From positions 62,001-126,000 of the forward strand of contig NZ_JAKRNJ010000004.1 in the NCBI RefSeq assembly GCF_022346925.1: a DNA stretch of 64,000 nucleotides, written 5' to 3'. Source of the DNA: Microvirga sp. ACRRW. Lineage in GTDB: Bacteria > Pseudomonadota > Alphaproteobacteria > Rhizobiales > Beijerinckiaceae. This document shows positions 1-8,583 of this stretch, one piece after another. Below the pieces are notes generated by a model. That model did not search any database, was not told the DNA's origin, and worked only from the letters and a program-made list of their open reading frames with translations. How positions within the stretch are numbered: the first letter of the stretch is position 1; each line of letters opens with the position of its first letter. The translations under genes were made by a program, and so were the position numbers.

Positions 1-2
1 CA

Positions 3-542
3 GGGCTCACCGATCTCGGCATCGAGGAGGCGCGCGCCGCCGGCCGCCGCCTGAAAGAGATGGGCGTGCAGTTCGACGTGGCCTACACCTCGGACCTCTC
101 GCGCGCTCAGCGCACCTGCAAGCTGATCCTGGAAGAGATCGGCCAGCCCAATCTCAAGACCATCGCGGATCAAGCTCTCAACGAGCGCGATTACGGCGAT
201 CTCTCCGGCCTCAACAAGGATGACGCCCGCGCCCGCTGGGGCGAGGACCAAGTGCATGTGTGGCGCCGCTCCTACGACGTGCCCCCTCCCGGCGGCGAGA
301 GCCTGAAGGACACGGTGGCCCGCGTGCTGCCCTATTACATCCGCGAGATTCTGCCCCGCGTGATGCGCGGCGAGCGCGTGCTGGTGGCAGCCCACGGCAA
401 TTCGCTGCGCGCCCTTGTGATGGTGCTCGACGGCCTGACCTCCGAGACGATCCCGGGCCTCGAGCTCGCGACCGGCATCCCGCTGGTCTATCACCTCAAC
501 GACGATACCACCGTCGCCAGTAAGAAGGTGCTGGAGGGATAA
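3..542 (+). CDS. gpmA: 2,3-bisphosphoglycerate-dependent phosphoglycerate mutase, 5' end outside window
   Basis: Glycolytic/gluconeogenic enzyme of the cytosol that interconverts 3- and 2-phosphoglycerate through a phosphohistidine. The frame is open from base 3, and the residues before the first ATG (position 60) still match the family, so the true start and the N-terminal RHG phosphohistidine motif lie upstream of the window. Visible family blocks are [14 protein letters not shown], the PPPGGESL segment and [10 protein letters not shown], which holds the second active-site histidine. About 179 residues are present. The gene ends in TAA and is followed directly by a GC-rich hairpin with a T-rich tail. 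Confidence 0.93.
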   Translation, partial: GLTDLGIEEARAAGRRLKEMGVQFDVAYTSDLSRAQRTCKLILEEIGQPNLKTIADQALNERDYGDLSGLNKDDARARWGEDQVHVWRRSYDVPPPGGESLKDTVARVLPYYIREILPRVMRGERVLVAAHGNSLRALVMVLDGLTSETIPGLELATGIPLVYHLNDDTTVASKKVLEG

Positions 543-568
543 GACCTTCTCTCTTCGAGGTGCGCATC

Positions 569-600
569 ATGGCCGGGCTCGTCCCGGCCATTTTCTTTTG
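569..600 (+). terminator. Rho-independent terminator after gpmA
   Basis: A perfect 9-bp stem (569-577 with 583-591, core GGCCGG) with a 5-nt loop is followed by a T-rich tract to position 600. It begins 27 bases after the gpmA stop. The same ATGGCCGGG...CCCGGCCAT core recurs near 19,208, so it may also belong to a dispersed repeat family. Confidence 0.7.
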
Positions 601-607
601 GACCACT

Positions 608-719
608 CTCTGTCCTCATCCTGAGGAGCAGACGTAGTCTGCGTCTCGAAGGAGTGTCCGGAGAACACTGGAACCTCCTTCGAGACGGCGCTGCGCGCCT
701 CCTCAGGATGAGGACAGAG
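608..719. repeat. 112-bp nested palindromic element
   Basis: Outer arms 608-628 and 699-719 are perfect 21-bp inverted repeats (CTCTGTCCTCATCCTGAGGAG and its complement). Inner arms 643-654 and 675-686 (GTCTCGAAGGAG) also match perfectly, with a small hairpin at the centre. The whole element could fold into a long cruciform or RNA hairpin. It fills the gap between gpmA and alkB and encodes no plausible protein. The architecture is that of an intergenic REP/palindromic element; copy number elsewhere cannot be judged here. Confidence 0.75.
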
Positions 720-772
720 CGCTCCAGAAGAGAAATCATCGGCGGGCCGATGATGACATTCGACGACAGCAG

Positions 773-1408
773 GTGTCAGATAGGGCTATGTCCGCCATCA
801 CTCTCGCACCCGGCCTCACCTATTATCCGGATTATCTGGACCGTCAGGCCCAGGAACAGCTTCTGCAGTCCCTGCGCGAGATCACGCGGACCGCGCCTCT
901 CTTCACCCCACGCATGCCGCGCACGGGAAAACCCTTCTCGGTGCGCATGACGAATTGCGGGCGGCTCGGCTGGGTGTCCGACCTCGACGGCTATCGCTAT
1001 CAGCCGACCCATCCCGAGACGGGCGAGCCTTGGCCGGCGATTCCGAGCCAAGCGCTGCAAGCCTGGAATGAATTGAGCGGCTATCCGCATCCGCCCGATG
1101 CCTGCCTGGTCAACTACTACGATCTTGAGGCCCGCATGGGCCTGCACCAGGACAAGGACGAGGAGGAATTCGAGGCGCCGGTCGTTTCCCTGTCCTTGGG
1201 CGATACCGCCTTGTTCCGCTATGGCGGGCTGGAGCGGAAGGACCCGACCCGCTCCATCCGGCTGAAATCCGGCGACGCCATCGTGTTCGGCGGCCCGGCC
1301 CGCCTGATTTATCACGGAATCGACCGGCTGATCCCCCATAGCTCGGACCTGCTGTCGCATGCCGGGCGCCTCAATCTCACCTTGCGCAAGGTAGAGAAGC
1401 CGCTTTAG
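773..1408 (+). CDS. alkB: AlkB-type alpha-ketoglutarate-dependent DNA/RNA demethylase
   Basis: Fe(II)/2-oxoglutarate dioxygenase that repairs 1-methyladenine and 3-methylcytosine by oxidative demethylation. The 211-residue product matches the bacterial AlkB length. The family block MTNCGRLGW is at about residue 59. Iron ligands are visible as H125 and D127 (LHQDKDE) and H181 (YHGIDR), and the 2-oxoglutarate arginines as R199 and R205 near the C-terminus. The listed start is GTG at 773; ATG at 788 (MSAITLAPG) is an equally plausible start five codons later. Neither has a strong ribosome binding site. It stands alone between a palindromic repeat and a secreted-protein gene. Confidence 0.93.
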   Translation: MSDRAMSAITLAPGLTYYPDYLDRQAQEQLLQSLREITRTAPLFTPRMPRTGKPFSVRMTNCGRLGWVSDLDGYRYQPTHPETGEPWPAIPSQALQAWNELSGYPHPPDACLVNYYDLEARMGLHQDKDEEEFEAPVVSLSLGDTALFRYGGLERKDPTRSIRLKSGDAIVFGGPARLIYHGIDRLIPHSSDLLSHAGRLNLTLRKVEKPL

Positions 1409-1437
1409 CCTTTAAAGAATTCATCGAGGAGCCATCC

Positions 1438-2376
1438 ATGAAAGCTCTGTCCGCTGCTGCCTTCGGCTTCATCCTGTCCATCCAGGCCGCTCTTGCCGCC
1501 GAGCCCGTCTTTCCGCCTGCCTCGCGCATCGGCTTGGTGCCGCCGCAGGAGATGAGCCTGTCCAAGCGCTTCAGCGGCTTCGAGAATGAGGAACGCGCCG
1601 CAGTGATTACCTTCGCGGAGATGCCGGCCGAGGCCTATAACCAGCTCTCCTCCGGTCTCACCAAGGATGTGCTCAAGAAGCAGGGGCTGGAGGTGAAATC
1701 CCGTGAGAATGTGAAGCTCGGCTCCAGATCCGGCATTCTCGTGAGTGGCGCGATGACGAAGCCCGAGGCCGGGCGCAAATGGCTTCTTCTGATCAAGGAC
1801 GAGAAAGTGACCGGCCTCGTGGTGGCGCAGGTATTCGGCGGTCAGGACGGCTACAGCGACGCTCAGATCCGCGATGCCTTGACGAGCGTGACCGTGCGCC
1901 AGGACGTCTCCCTGGAAGAGCAGCTCTCCGCCCTGCCCTTCCAGGTCGGAGAGAAGGCCGGTTTCAGGCCGGTGCGCGTGATGGCCGGCAATTCCGTGCT
2001 GTACACGGATGGGCCGAAGGATACGATCAAGGGCATGGAGCAGCCGGTGATGATCCTGGCAGCCTCCCTCCAGCCTGCGCCGCCTCCCGGCGAGCAGCGC
2101 AAGCAATTCGCGCAGGCAGCCCTCTATGCCAACCGGGTGCTCAAGGAGATTCGGATCGAGCGCTCGGAATCCTTCCGCCTGAAGGGACAGGATTGGCACG
2201 AGATCGTGGCCAAGGCGGTGGAAGCCGAGTCGGGTCAGCCCATCGTGGTGATGCAGTCCATCCGCTTTGACGGCAACCGCTTCGTCCGGATGGTCGGCTT
2301 GACGCGGGAAGAACAGCGGGACCAGAATCTCCCGCGCTTCCGAGCCATCGCAGACGGCATCGAGACGCCTTTTTAA
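1438..2376 (+). CDS. Predicted periplasmic protein of unknown function
   Basis: A 312-residue protein with a clear Sec signal peptide (residues 1-20, ending ALAAEP), so it is probably periplasmic. The mature part is soluble and seems to contain two alpha/beta halves of about 130 residues (residues 40-160 and 165-312), the second ending RAIADGIETPF. No catalytic motif is recognised. The halves resemble in pattern the small PsbP/MOG1-like folds of secreted stress proteins, but this is an impression rather than a match. An AGGAG-like site (GAGGAG, 1426-1431) precedes the ATG. It converges with the TRIC channel gene, leaving only 5 bases between them. Confidence 0.7.
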   Translation: MKALSAAAFGFILSIQAALAAEPVFPPASRIGLVPPQEMSLSKRFSGFENEERAAVITFAEMPAEAYNQLSSGLTKDVLKKQGLEVKSRENVKLGSRSGILVSGAMTKPEAGRKWLLLIKDEKVTGLVVAQVFGGQDGYSDAQIRDALTSVTVRQDVSLEEQLSALPFQVGEKAGFRPVRVMAGNSVLYTDGPKDTIKGMEQPVMILAASLQPAPPPGEQRKQFAQAALYANRVLKEIRIERSESFRLKGQDWHEIVAKAVEAESGQPIVVMQSIRFDGNRFVRMVGLTREEQRDQNLPRFRAIADGIETPF

Positions 2377-2381
2377 CCGGG

Positions 2382-3020
2382 CTAGTCGCGGCTCGGAAAG
2401 GCCGGAAGCGACCAGCCGCGCAGAATGGCGAGCGCCCTCAGGCCAAAGGCAGCGGCAAAGCCCACTGCTGCGCTCAGGAAAACCGGAGTGCCGATCACCT
2501 GCAGCGTCACGCTGACGGCCGCCCCCAAGGCTGCCGCCGTGACATAGATTTCCTGGCGCAGGACGAGCGGGGTGATCCCTGCGAAAATATCCCGGATGAT
2601 GCCGCCGAAAGTGGCCGTGACGGTGCCGAGCGCGATGGCCGACAGGGCGGGAACGCCCGCAGCCAGGGCCTTTGCCGTGCCGGTCACGGCGAAAAGAGCC
2701 ATCCCTAAGGCATCGGCCCAGACAAGTACGCGGCCACCACGCCGTCCGGCTTCGAGGGCAGCCACCCGTTTGGGGCCGAGGGCGAAGACGAGTTCGGCCA
2801 CGATCACGCAGACGAGAACGTCTCTGGGATCTCCGACCCAGAAAACGGGCCGGATACCGATGAGCAGATCCCGTACGGTTCCTCCGCCCACGCCCGTGAG
2901 CGTGGCGAGGAGGGCGAAGCCGAACGGGTCCATGCCCTTGCGGGCCGCCATCAGTGCGCCCGTGAGCGCGAAGACGGCGACGCCGATGGCCTCGAAGGGG
3001 ATGTATTGGTAGAAGTCCAC
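2382..3020 (-). CDS. TRIC-family (UPF0126) cation channel protein
   Basis: Polytopic inner-membrane protein of 212 residues made of two UPF0126 repeats. Each repeat carries the family glycine signature: GVGGGTVRDLL in the first and TFGGIIRDIFAG in the second. Prokaryotic members of this family are trimeric potassium-permeable channels related to animal TRIC proteins. About seven hydrophobic segments are visible. The start lies 15 bases after the grpE stop on the same strand, so it probably forms the end of a glnD-grpE-TRIC transcript. The physiological role in this organism is unknown. Confidence 0.85.
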   Translation of the reverse strand: MDFYQYIPFEAIGVAVFALTGALMAARKGMDPFGFALLATLTGVGGGTVRDLLIGIRPVFWVGDPRDVLVCVIVAELVFALGPKRVAALEAGRRGGRVLVWADALGMALFAVTGTAKALAAGVPALSAIALGTVTATFGGIIRDIFAGITPLVLRQEIYVTAAALGAAVSVTLQVIGTPVFLSAAVGFAAAFGLRALAILRGWSLPAFPSRD

Positions 3021-3035
3021 TTCGAAGGTAGAGGC

Positions 3036-3656
3036 TTAGGAAGCGGAAGACGGATTGTCGGCAGCTTCGCCCGAGCCATTGGCGGGAGCCTTGGGGCCGC
3101 CCTTGGAGACGCCGACGAGGGCCGGGCGCAGCACCCGCTCGCCAATGACGAAACCGGACTGGACCACCTGCACCACCGTTCCGTTCGGCACGTCAGGGTT
3201 CGGCACCTCGAACATGGCCTGATGCACGTTCGGATCGAACTTCTGGCCCTGCGGATCGAGCTGCTTCACGCCGTGGCGCTCGAGAGTCTTGAGGAGGTCG
3301 CGCTCGGTGAGGTCGATGCCGTCGATAAGGCCCTTGAAGGCACCCTCGGCGGCGGCCTTAGCCTCCTCCGGCACGCTCTCGATGGCGCGGCGCACGTTAT
3401 CGGCCACGTTCAGCATGTCGCGGGCGAAATTGGCGACCGCATAGGTGCGGGCGTCGGCCACCTCGCGCTCGGTGCGGCGGCGGAGATTCTCCATGTCGGC
3501 CATGAGACGCAAGAGCTTGTCCTTCAGATCGGCCTTCTCGGCTTCGAGAACGGCCACCGGATCGGCCTGAGTCTCAGCGGCAGCCTGGGTATCGGCGCCG
3601 TTTGCGGCCTCGGCCTGGGGATTGCTGTTCTGGTTTTCCGTATCGTTCGGGTTCAT
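3036..3656 (-). CDS. grpE: Nucleotide exchange factor GrpE
   Basis: Co-chaperone that drives ADP release from DnaK. The 206-residue product has the expected layout: a polar, glutamine/alanine-rich N-terminal tail (1-33), a long coiled-coil helix with [19 protein letters not shown] at about 50, and the beta-domain signature ending in [19 protein letters not shown]. It lies 64 bases downstream of glnD and 15 bases upstream of the TRIC gene, all on the minus strand. In many relatives grpE sits beside hrcA; here hrcA is 17 kb away, and no CIRCE element is visible in front of grpE. Confidence 0.96.
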   Translation of the reverse strand: MNPNDTENQNSNPQAEAANGADTQAAAETQADPVAVLEAEKADLKDKLLRLMADMENLRRRTEREVADARTYAVANFARDMLNVADNVRRAIESVPEEAKAAAEGAFKGLIDGIDLTERDLLKTLERHGVKQLDPQGQKFDPNVHQAMFEVPNPDVPNGTVVQVVQSGFVIGERVLRPALVGVSKGGPKAPANGSGEAADNPSSAS

Positions 3657-3720
3657 ATCGATCCACTGAGATGGAGAATGAAAGGGTCAGGGGCACATAT
3701 CAGGTCGAAACGCTCACAAA

Positions 3721-6471
3721 TCAAGCGCTTCGCCGCTGTGACTGTTCAGCTTCGTCGGTCTTGAACACATCGAGCAGGGTCCGCCTGATCGTGGCCTGGC
3801 GGCCCGCATGGGTCACCTTGGTGCCCGTCAGGTCCGTCACATAGAACACGTCCACCGCCTTTTCGCCGAAAGTCACGATGTGGGCAGAGGCGATGTTGAG
3901 GTTGAGCTTCCCCAAAGCCGTGGTGAGATCGTAGAGCAGGCCCGGCCGGTCGAGGCCGGAGATCTCGATGACGGTCTGACGGCTCGAGAGGGAATTGTCG
4001 ATATTGACCTCGGTTGGCACATGGAATGCCTTCGAGGACGATTTCGACGGCTTCTTGCTCTCCACGAGATCCGCGATCTTCACCTCGCCTTTCAGCGCCC
4101 GCTCGATGGCCTTGGCGACACGTTCCGCGCGGCGCAGCTCATCCTCGTCCCTGTCGAAAGCGCGTGAGAGCACGATAGTGTCGAGCGCCATGCCGTCCGT
4201 CGTCGTGAAGATCTGCGCGTCCACGATGTTGCCGCCCGCCGCCGCGCAGGCACCGGTGACGATGGCGAGCAGGCGCGGATGATCGGGCGAGAGGACGGTG
4301 AATTCGGTCACGCCTCTGAAGTGATCCGTCTCGTAGGATGTCGTCACCGTGCGGCCCGCCTTGTCGGCATCGTGCACGAAATGCGCCTGCTTCACGCGGC
4401 GCTCTTCGTCCGTCTTGAGCCAATAGGCGGGCGTGTGGCGGGTCGCATATTCTTCGAACTCTTTGTCCGACCAATCGGGCAGCGCCCTGCGCAGCTCATC
4501 TTGAGCGAAGCGCACGCGATCCGAGCGCGCCACATCGGCCGCGCCGCCGCCGAGCAGCATTTCTGTTTCGTAATAGAGCGTGCGCAGCAGCTGACCTTTC
4601 CAGCCGGTCCACGTACCTGGGCCAACGGCCCTGATGTCGGCGACGGTAAGCACGAGAAGAAGCTTCAGGCGCTCCATGGTCTGCACCACATCCGCGAAGC
4701 TCTTGATGGTCGCAGGGTCCGACAGGTCGCGGCTCTGCGCCGTGTTGGACATGAGGAGATGGTGCTCGACGAGCCAGGCCACCGTATCCGTCTCGGCATC
4801 GGTGAGCCCGAAACGTGGCCCAAGCTTGCGGGCGATCCTGGCGCCTGCGGTTGAATGATCTTCCGGGCGGCCCTTGGCGATGTCGTGCAGGAGCACGGCG
4901 ACATAAAGAGCGCGCCGGTTCTGGATCGTAGGAAATATCTGGTTGGCGAGCGGATGCTCGTTGCCGAGCTGTCCGGCCTCGACCTCCGTCAGCACGCCGA
5001 TGGAGCGGATGAGATGCTCATCCACCGTGTAGTGGTGATACATGTTGAACTGCATCATCGCGACGATGCGCCCGAAATCGGGAATGAAGCGCCCGATCAC
5101 GCCCGCCTCGTTCATGCGCCGCAGCACCACCTCAGGAGCGTTCTTCGAGGTGATGATGTCGAGGAAGAGCCGGTTCGCCTCCGCATCGACGCGCAGGTTC
5201 TGCCCGATGAGTTTGAGAGAGCGCGTGGACAAGCGCGTCGCATCGGGATGAATCGCGAGATTGTGCCGGTCTGCCAGCCAGAAAAGGCGAATGAGATTGA
5301 CGGGATCGTTCGCGAAGGCCTCTTCGCTCTTCACGTTGATGCGGTTGTTGTCGATGATGAAATCATCGCCCGCGATGGCCCCGCCGCGACGTCGGCGAAA
5401 GCGGCCGAGCACGCGATCCAGCATCGGCCGCTTCTTCGTCTGGCGCGCTTCGAGCTCCGCGCAGACGATTGCGGTGAGATCGCCCACATCCTTAGCGATG
5501 AGAAAGTAGGCCTTCATGAAGCGCTCGACCGCCGACAGGCCGCCGCGCGGCACGAAGCCAATGCGTTCGGCGATGACGCGCTGCAGGTCGAAAGTCAGAC
5601 GTTCCTCCGCGCGCCCCGTCGCGAAGTGCATGTGGCATCGCACGCGCCACAGGAATTCATCGCAGCGCTGAAAGAGCTTGAACTCCTCCGGCGTAAAGAG
5701 GCCCGCCTTCACCAGCTCCTTCGGCTTCTTCACCTGATAAACGTATTTGCCGATCCAGAAGAGCGTGTTGAGATCGCGAAGCCCGCCCTTGCCGTCCTTC
5801 ACATTCGGCTCGACAAGATAGCGCGACGCACCCGCCTTCACCACCCGCGCATCGCGCTCCTTCAACTTCGCATCCACGAATTCAGTGGGCGAGATTGCAA
5901 CGATTTCCCTGTCGAAGCGCTGCACGAGATCGTCGAAGAGCGCGCGGTCGCCGAAGAGGAAGCGCGCTTCGAGAAGCGAGGTGCGGATCGTCATGTCCGC
6001 AGCAGCCTCGCGCATGCAATCCTCCACCGAGCGGGTGGCATGGCCGACCTTCAGCTTGAGATCCCACAGCACATAGAGCATCGCCTCGACGACGCTCTCG
6101 CTCCAGGCGGTCTGCTTGTAGGGAAGAAGGAAAAGCAGATCGACGTCCGATCCGGGCGCGAGCGTCCCGCGTCCGTAGCCGCCCGTCGCTACCACGGCGA
6201 TGCGCTCGCCCAAGGAGGGGTTCTCAGCCGGATAGAGATGTTTCACCACCGCGTCGTGCACCAAGCGCACGAGGTCATCCATGTGGGTGGAGAGGTATCT
6301 GGCGCAGACGAGGCCGTCCTGCGTATCCAGAAGCTGCTGCTCCGCCTTGGCTCTTCCTTCCTCCAGGTAGAGTTTGAGAGCCGGCACGAGCTTTGCCCGC
6401 AACTCCCCCGCATCGCGGATCGGCTTAGCACCTAAGGCCTTCAGGATCGTATCGGGATTTTCAAGCGGCAT
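3721..6471 (-). CDS. glnD: [Protein-PII] uridylyltransferase/uridylyl-removing enzyme
   Basis: Bifunctional nitrogen sensor that adds and removes UMP on PII proteins according to glutamine level. Domains in order: nucleotidyltransferase with GGYGRGTLAPGSDVDLLFLL, the GlnE/GlnD linker, an HD phosphohydrolase domain with LLHDIAKGRPEDHS, and two C-terminal ACT domains (TVLSPDHPRLLAIVTG and EISGLDRPGLLYDLT). I place the start at ATG 6471 (MPLENPDTIL, 916 residues). The open frame extends 63 codons further upstream, but that part lacks family resemblance and includes the intergenic promoter DNA. It leads the glnD-grpE-TRIC run and is divergent from the ssuABC-like operon. Confidence 0.95.
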   Translation of the reverse strand: MPLENPDTILKALGAKPIRDAGELRAKLVPALKLYLEEGRAKAEQQLLDTQDGLVCARYLSTHMDDLVRLVHDAVVKHLYPAENPSLGERIAVVATGGYGRGTLAPGSDVDLLFLLPYKQTAWSESVVEAMLYVLWDLKLKVGHATRSVEDCMREAAADMTIRTSLLEARFLFGDRALFDDLVQRFDREIVAISPTEFVDAKLKERDARVVKAGASRYLVEPNVKDGKGGLRDLNTLFWIGKYVYQVKKPKELVKAGLFTPEEFKLFQRCDEFLWRVRCHMHFATGRAEERLTFDLQRVIAERIGFVPRGGLSAVERFMKAYFLIAKDVGDLTAIVCAELEARQTKKRPMLDRVLGRFRRRRGGAIAGDDFIIDNNRINVKSEEAFANDPVNLIRLFWLADRHNLAIHPDATRLSTRSLKLIGQNLRVDAEANRLFLDIITSKNAPEVVLRRMNEAGVIGRFIPDFGRIVAMMQFNMYHHYTVDEHLIRSIGVLTEVEAGQLGNEHPLANQIFPTIQNRRALYVAVLLHDIAKGRPEDHSTAGARIARKLGPRFGLTDAETDTVAWLVEHHLLMSNTAQSRDLSDPATIKSFADVVQTMERLKLLLVLTVADIRAVGPGTWTGWKGQLLRTLYYETEMLLGGGAADVARSDRVRFAQDELRRALPDWSDKEFEEYATRHTPAYWLKTDEERRVKQAHFVHDADKAGRTVTTSYETDHFRGVTEFTVLSPDHPRLLAIVTGACAAAGGNIVDAQIFTTTDGMALDTIVLSRAFDRDEDELRRAERVAKAIERALKGEVKIADLVESKKPSKSSSKAFHVPTEVNIDNSLSSRQTVIEISGLDRPGLLYDLTTALGKLNLNIASAHIVTFGEKAVDVFYVTDLTGTKVTHAGRQATIRRTLLDVFKTDEAEQSQRRSA

Positions 6472-6571
6472 GGAACAACCATTATCGGATACGGGTTCTG
6501 GCTTATCACTCCCGTTCCATCCCCCCAAGGGTGGACTGGACTTATCCGTTAAGACGGATAGAGTGTTCTTT

Positions 6572-6616
6572 ATAAGAAATATCGTTTGACATAAGAAACG
6601 AAACGTTTCATAAGAA
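6572..6616. promoter_or_regulatory. Three ATAAGAA repeats at 19-bp spacing, promoter and palindrome
   Basis: The heptamer ATAAGAA occurs at 6572, 6591 and 6610, exactly 19 bp apart. Within the same stretch TTGACA (6586-6591) is followed after 17 bp by CATAAG (6609-6614), a candidate sigma-70 promoter pointing to the ABC transporter operon. The 10-bp palindrome GAAACGTTTC (6600-6609) lies between the two boxes. That palindrome has the form of a LacI-family operator. Which regulator binds is unknown. Confidence 0.5.
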
Positions 6617-6718
6617 GAACACGCGCCGATTTGAGCTAGCAGCTTGCGGGCGCGAAACAAGTGCAGCTAAAGCGTTGGGCGCCTAAAGACCTCAGGTCCA
6701 AGCTCCCATGCGCCAAAC

Positions 6719-7708
6719 ATGGGAACGACGAAAATGAGCCTGACCCGCCGCCTCCTCCTTGCAGCTTCCGCTATTACCGGTCTGACCGTGCTCGCCACCG
6801 GCGGCGCCATTGCGCAGCCGAAGGAGATCAAGATCGACTTCGCCACCTACAATCCGGTGAGCCTCGTCCTGAAGGACAAGGGCTTTCTGGAAAAGGAACT
6901 GGAGAAGGACGGCATTTCCGTTCGCTGGGTGCAGTCGCTCGGCTCCAACAAGGCGCTTGAGTTCCTCAACGCCGGCTCGCTCGATTTCGGCTCGACGGCG
7001 GGTGCTGCGGCCCTGATCGCCAAGATCAACGGCAACCCGATCAAGTCGATCTATGTCTATTCCCGCCCTGAATGGACGGCGCTCGTCACCCGCAAGGACA
7101 CGGGCATCGCAAAGGTCGAGGATTTGAAGGGCAAGCGTGTCGCCGTGACCCGCGGCACCGATCCGCACATCTTCCTCGTGCGCGCCCTGCAGGAGGCTAA
7201 GCTCACCGAGAAGGACGTGAAGCTCGTCCTGCTCCAGCATCCCGACGGACGCACCGCTCTCGAGCGTGGCGACGTGGATGCCTGGGCTGGTCTCGATCCG
7301 CTGATGGCGGCAGCCGAAGTGGAAAGCGGAGCGCAGCTCTTCTATCGCAACGCGGCCGCCAACACCTGGGGCGTGCTGAACGTGTCCGAGACTTTCGCCA
7401 AGGACAATCCGGCGCTCGTGGGCCGCGTGCTGAAGGCCTATGAAGCGGCCCGCAAATACGCGCTCGCCAATCCCGCCGAGCTGAAGAAGTCTCTTGCAAC
7501 CTACACCAAGCTGCCGGAAGCGGTGATCGATCGTCAGCTGGAGCGCACCGAACTCACCCACTCCACCATCGGTCAGCCGCAGGCCGACACGATCCTCGCC
7601 GCGGGCATCGCCCTGCAGCAGGCCGGAGTGGTGCCCGCCGATACCAACGTGAAGGCGACCGTCGACGCTCTGATCGACCGCCAGTTCGCTACCGCATCGG
7701 CACAATGA
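6719..7708 (+). CDS. ssuA: ABC transporter substrate-binding protein, SsuA/TauA type
   Basis: Periplasmic binding protein for an organic anion, most like aliphatic sulfonate or nitrate binders. The product has 329 residues, with a twin-arginine-like or Sec signal peptide (MSLTRRLLLAASAI... cleaved near AIAQ) and the SsuA fold with VQSLGSNKALEFLNAGSLDFG, the usual ligand-contact region. ATG 6719 is listed; the in-frame ATG at 6734 directly precedes the signal peptide and may be the real start. It is the first gene of an ssuA-C-B-OsmC run; the permease start overlaps its stop by 4 bases. No sulfonate monooxygenase gene (ssuD/ssuE) is present, so the substrate is inferred only. Confidence 0.82.
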   Translation: MGTTKMSLTRRLLLAASAITGLTVLATGGAIAQPKEIKIDFATYNPVSLVLKDKGFLEKELEKDGISVRWVQSLGSNKALEFLNAGSLDFGSTAGAAALIAKINGNPIKSIYVYSRPEWTALVTRKDTGIAKVEDLKGKRVAVTRGTDPHIFLVRALQEAKLTEKDVKLVLLQHPDGRTALERGDVDAWAGLDPLMAAAEVESGAQLFYRNAAANTWGVLNVSETFAKDNPALVGRVLKAYEAARKYALANPAELKKSLATYTKLPEAVIDRQLERTELTHSTIGQPQADTILAAGIALQQAGVVPADTNVKATVDALIDRQFATASAQ

Positions 7709-8583
7709 CTTCACCACGGGAGAGCGCCGTGTCAGGCGAAATCGTAACTTCCGCCTGGTCCTCCCAACAGGGTGCCGCCGCTCTCGCGGCCCCATCCCTT
7801 GCCGAGAAGCGACGCGTCTTCGATTGGCGCATCCTTCTCGGCTTTTTATTGCCTATCGCGATCGCTCTTCTCTGGGAGGCCGCTGTCCGTTTCGGTCTTG
7901 CGCAAGGCCGCCTCGTTCCACCTCCGAGCCGCATCATCGCAACGCTTTCCGCGCTCGCAGAAACTGGCGAATTGTGGACCCATGTGTGGACGACGCTCTG
8001 GCGTGTTCTCACAGGCTTCATTCTCGGCGCCGTCGCTGGCATCGTCCTCGGCGCGCTCTCCGGCTCCAGCGAAACCATTCGCCGCCTGCTCGATCCGACC
8101 CTGCAGGCACTGCGCGCCATTCCATCCATCGCGTGGGTGCCGCTGTTCATTCTCTGGCTCGGCATTTTCGAAGCCTCGAAAGTCGCGCTCATTGCAGTCG
8201 GCGTGTTCTTCCCGGTCTATCTCGGCATCGCGAGCGCGATCCTGTCCGTCGACCGCAAGCTCGTCGAGGTCGGCCATGTGTTCCGCCTCTCGCGCCTCAA
8301 GCTCGCCAGACGCATCCTGCTTCCCGCCGTTCTGCCCGAAGCCGTGATCGCGCTGCGTTCCGGCCTCGGCCTCGGCTTCATGTTCGTGGTGGCCGCGGAA
8401 TTCATGGGCGCGTCCGAGGGCCTCGGCTATCTGCTCGTCGACGGTCAACAGATGGGCAAGCCCGATCAGATCCTGGCCGCCATCATCGCCTTCGCCCTGC
8501 TCGGCAAGCTCGCAGACAGCCTGCTCATTCTTTCCACCCGCCCGCTCGTGCGCTGGCAGGATATTGTGCGGGATCGCCTCTGA
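7705..8583 (+). CDS. ssuC: ABC transporter permease, SsuC type
   Basis: Inner-membrane permease of 292 residues with a cytosolic N-terminal tail of about 40 residues and six predicted helices. The coupling-helix EAA loop is visible near residues 190-215 (EVGHVFRLSRLKLARRILLPAVLPEAV). The family block PTLQALRAIPSIAWVPLFILWLG typifies sulfonate/nitrate/taurine permeases. Its ATG overlaps the binding-protein stop (ATGA) and its TGA overlaps the ATPase start (TGATG), which indicates translational coupling. Confidence 0.88.
   Translation: MTSPRESAVSGEIVTSAWSSQQGAAALAAPSLAEKRRVFDWRILLGFLLPIAIALLWEAAVRFGLAQGRLVPPPSRIIATLSALAETGELWTHVWTTLWRVLTGFILGAVAGIVLGALSGSSETIRRLLDPTLQALRAIPSIAWVPLFILWLGIFEASKVALIAVGVFFPVYLGIASAILSVDRKLVEVGHVFRLSRLKLARRILLPAVLPEAVIALRSGLGLGFMFVVAAEFMGASEGLGYLLVDGQQMGKPDQILAAIIAFALLGKLADSLLILSTRPLVRWQDIVRDRL

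Noticed and set aside
4855-6435. 526-codon open frame antisense to glnD
   Set aside because: It mirrors the codon structure of glnD, a clear gene, in a high-GC genome and has no family features.
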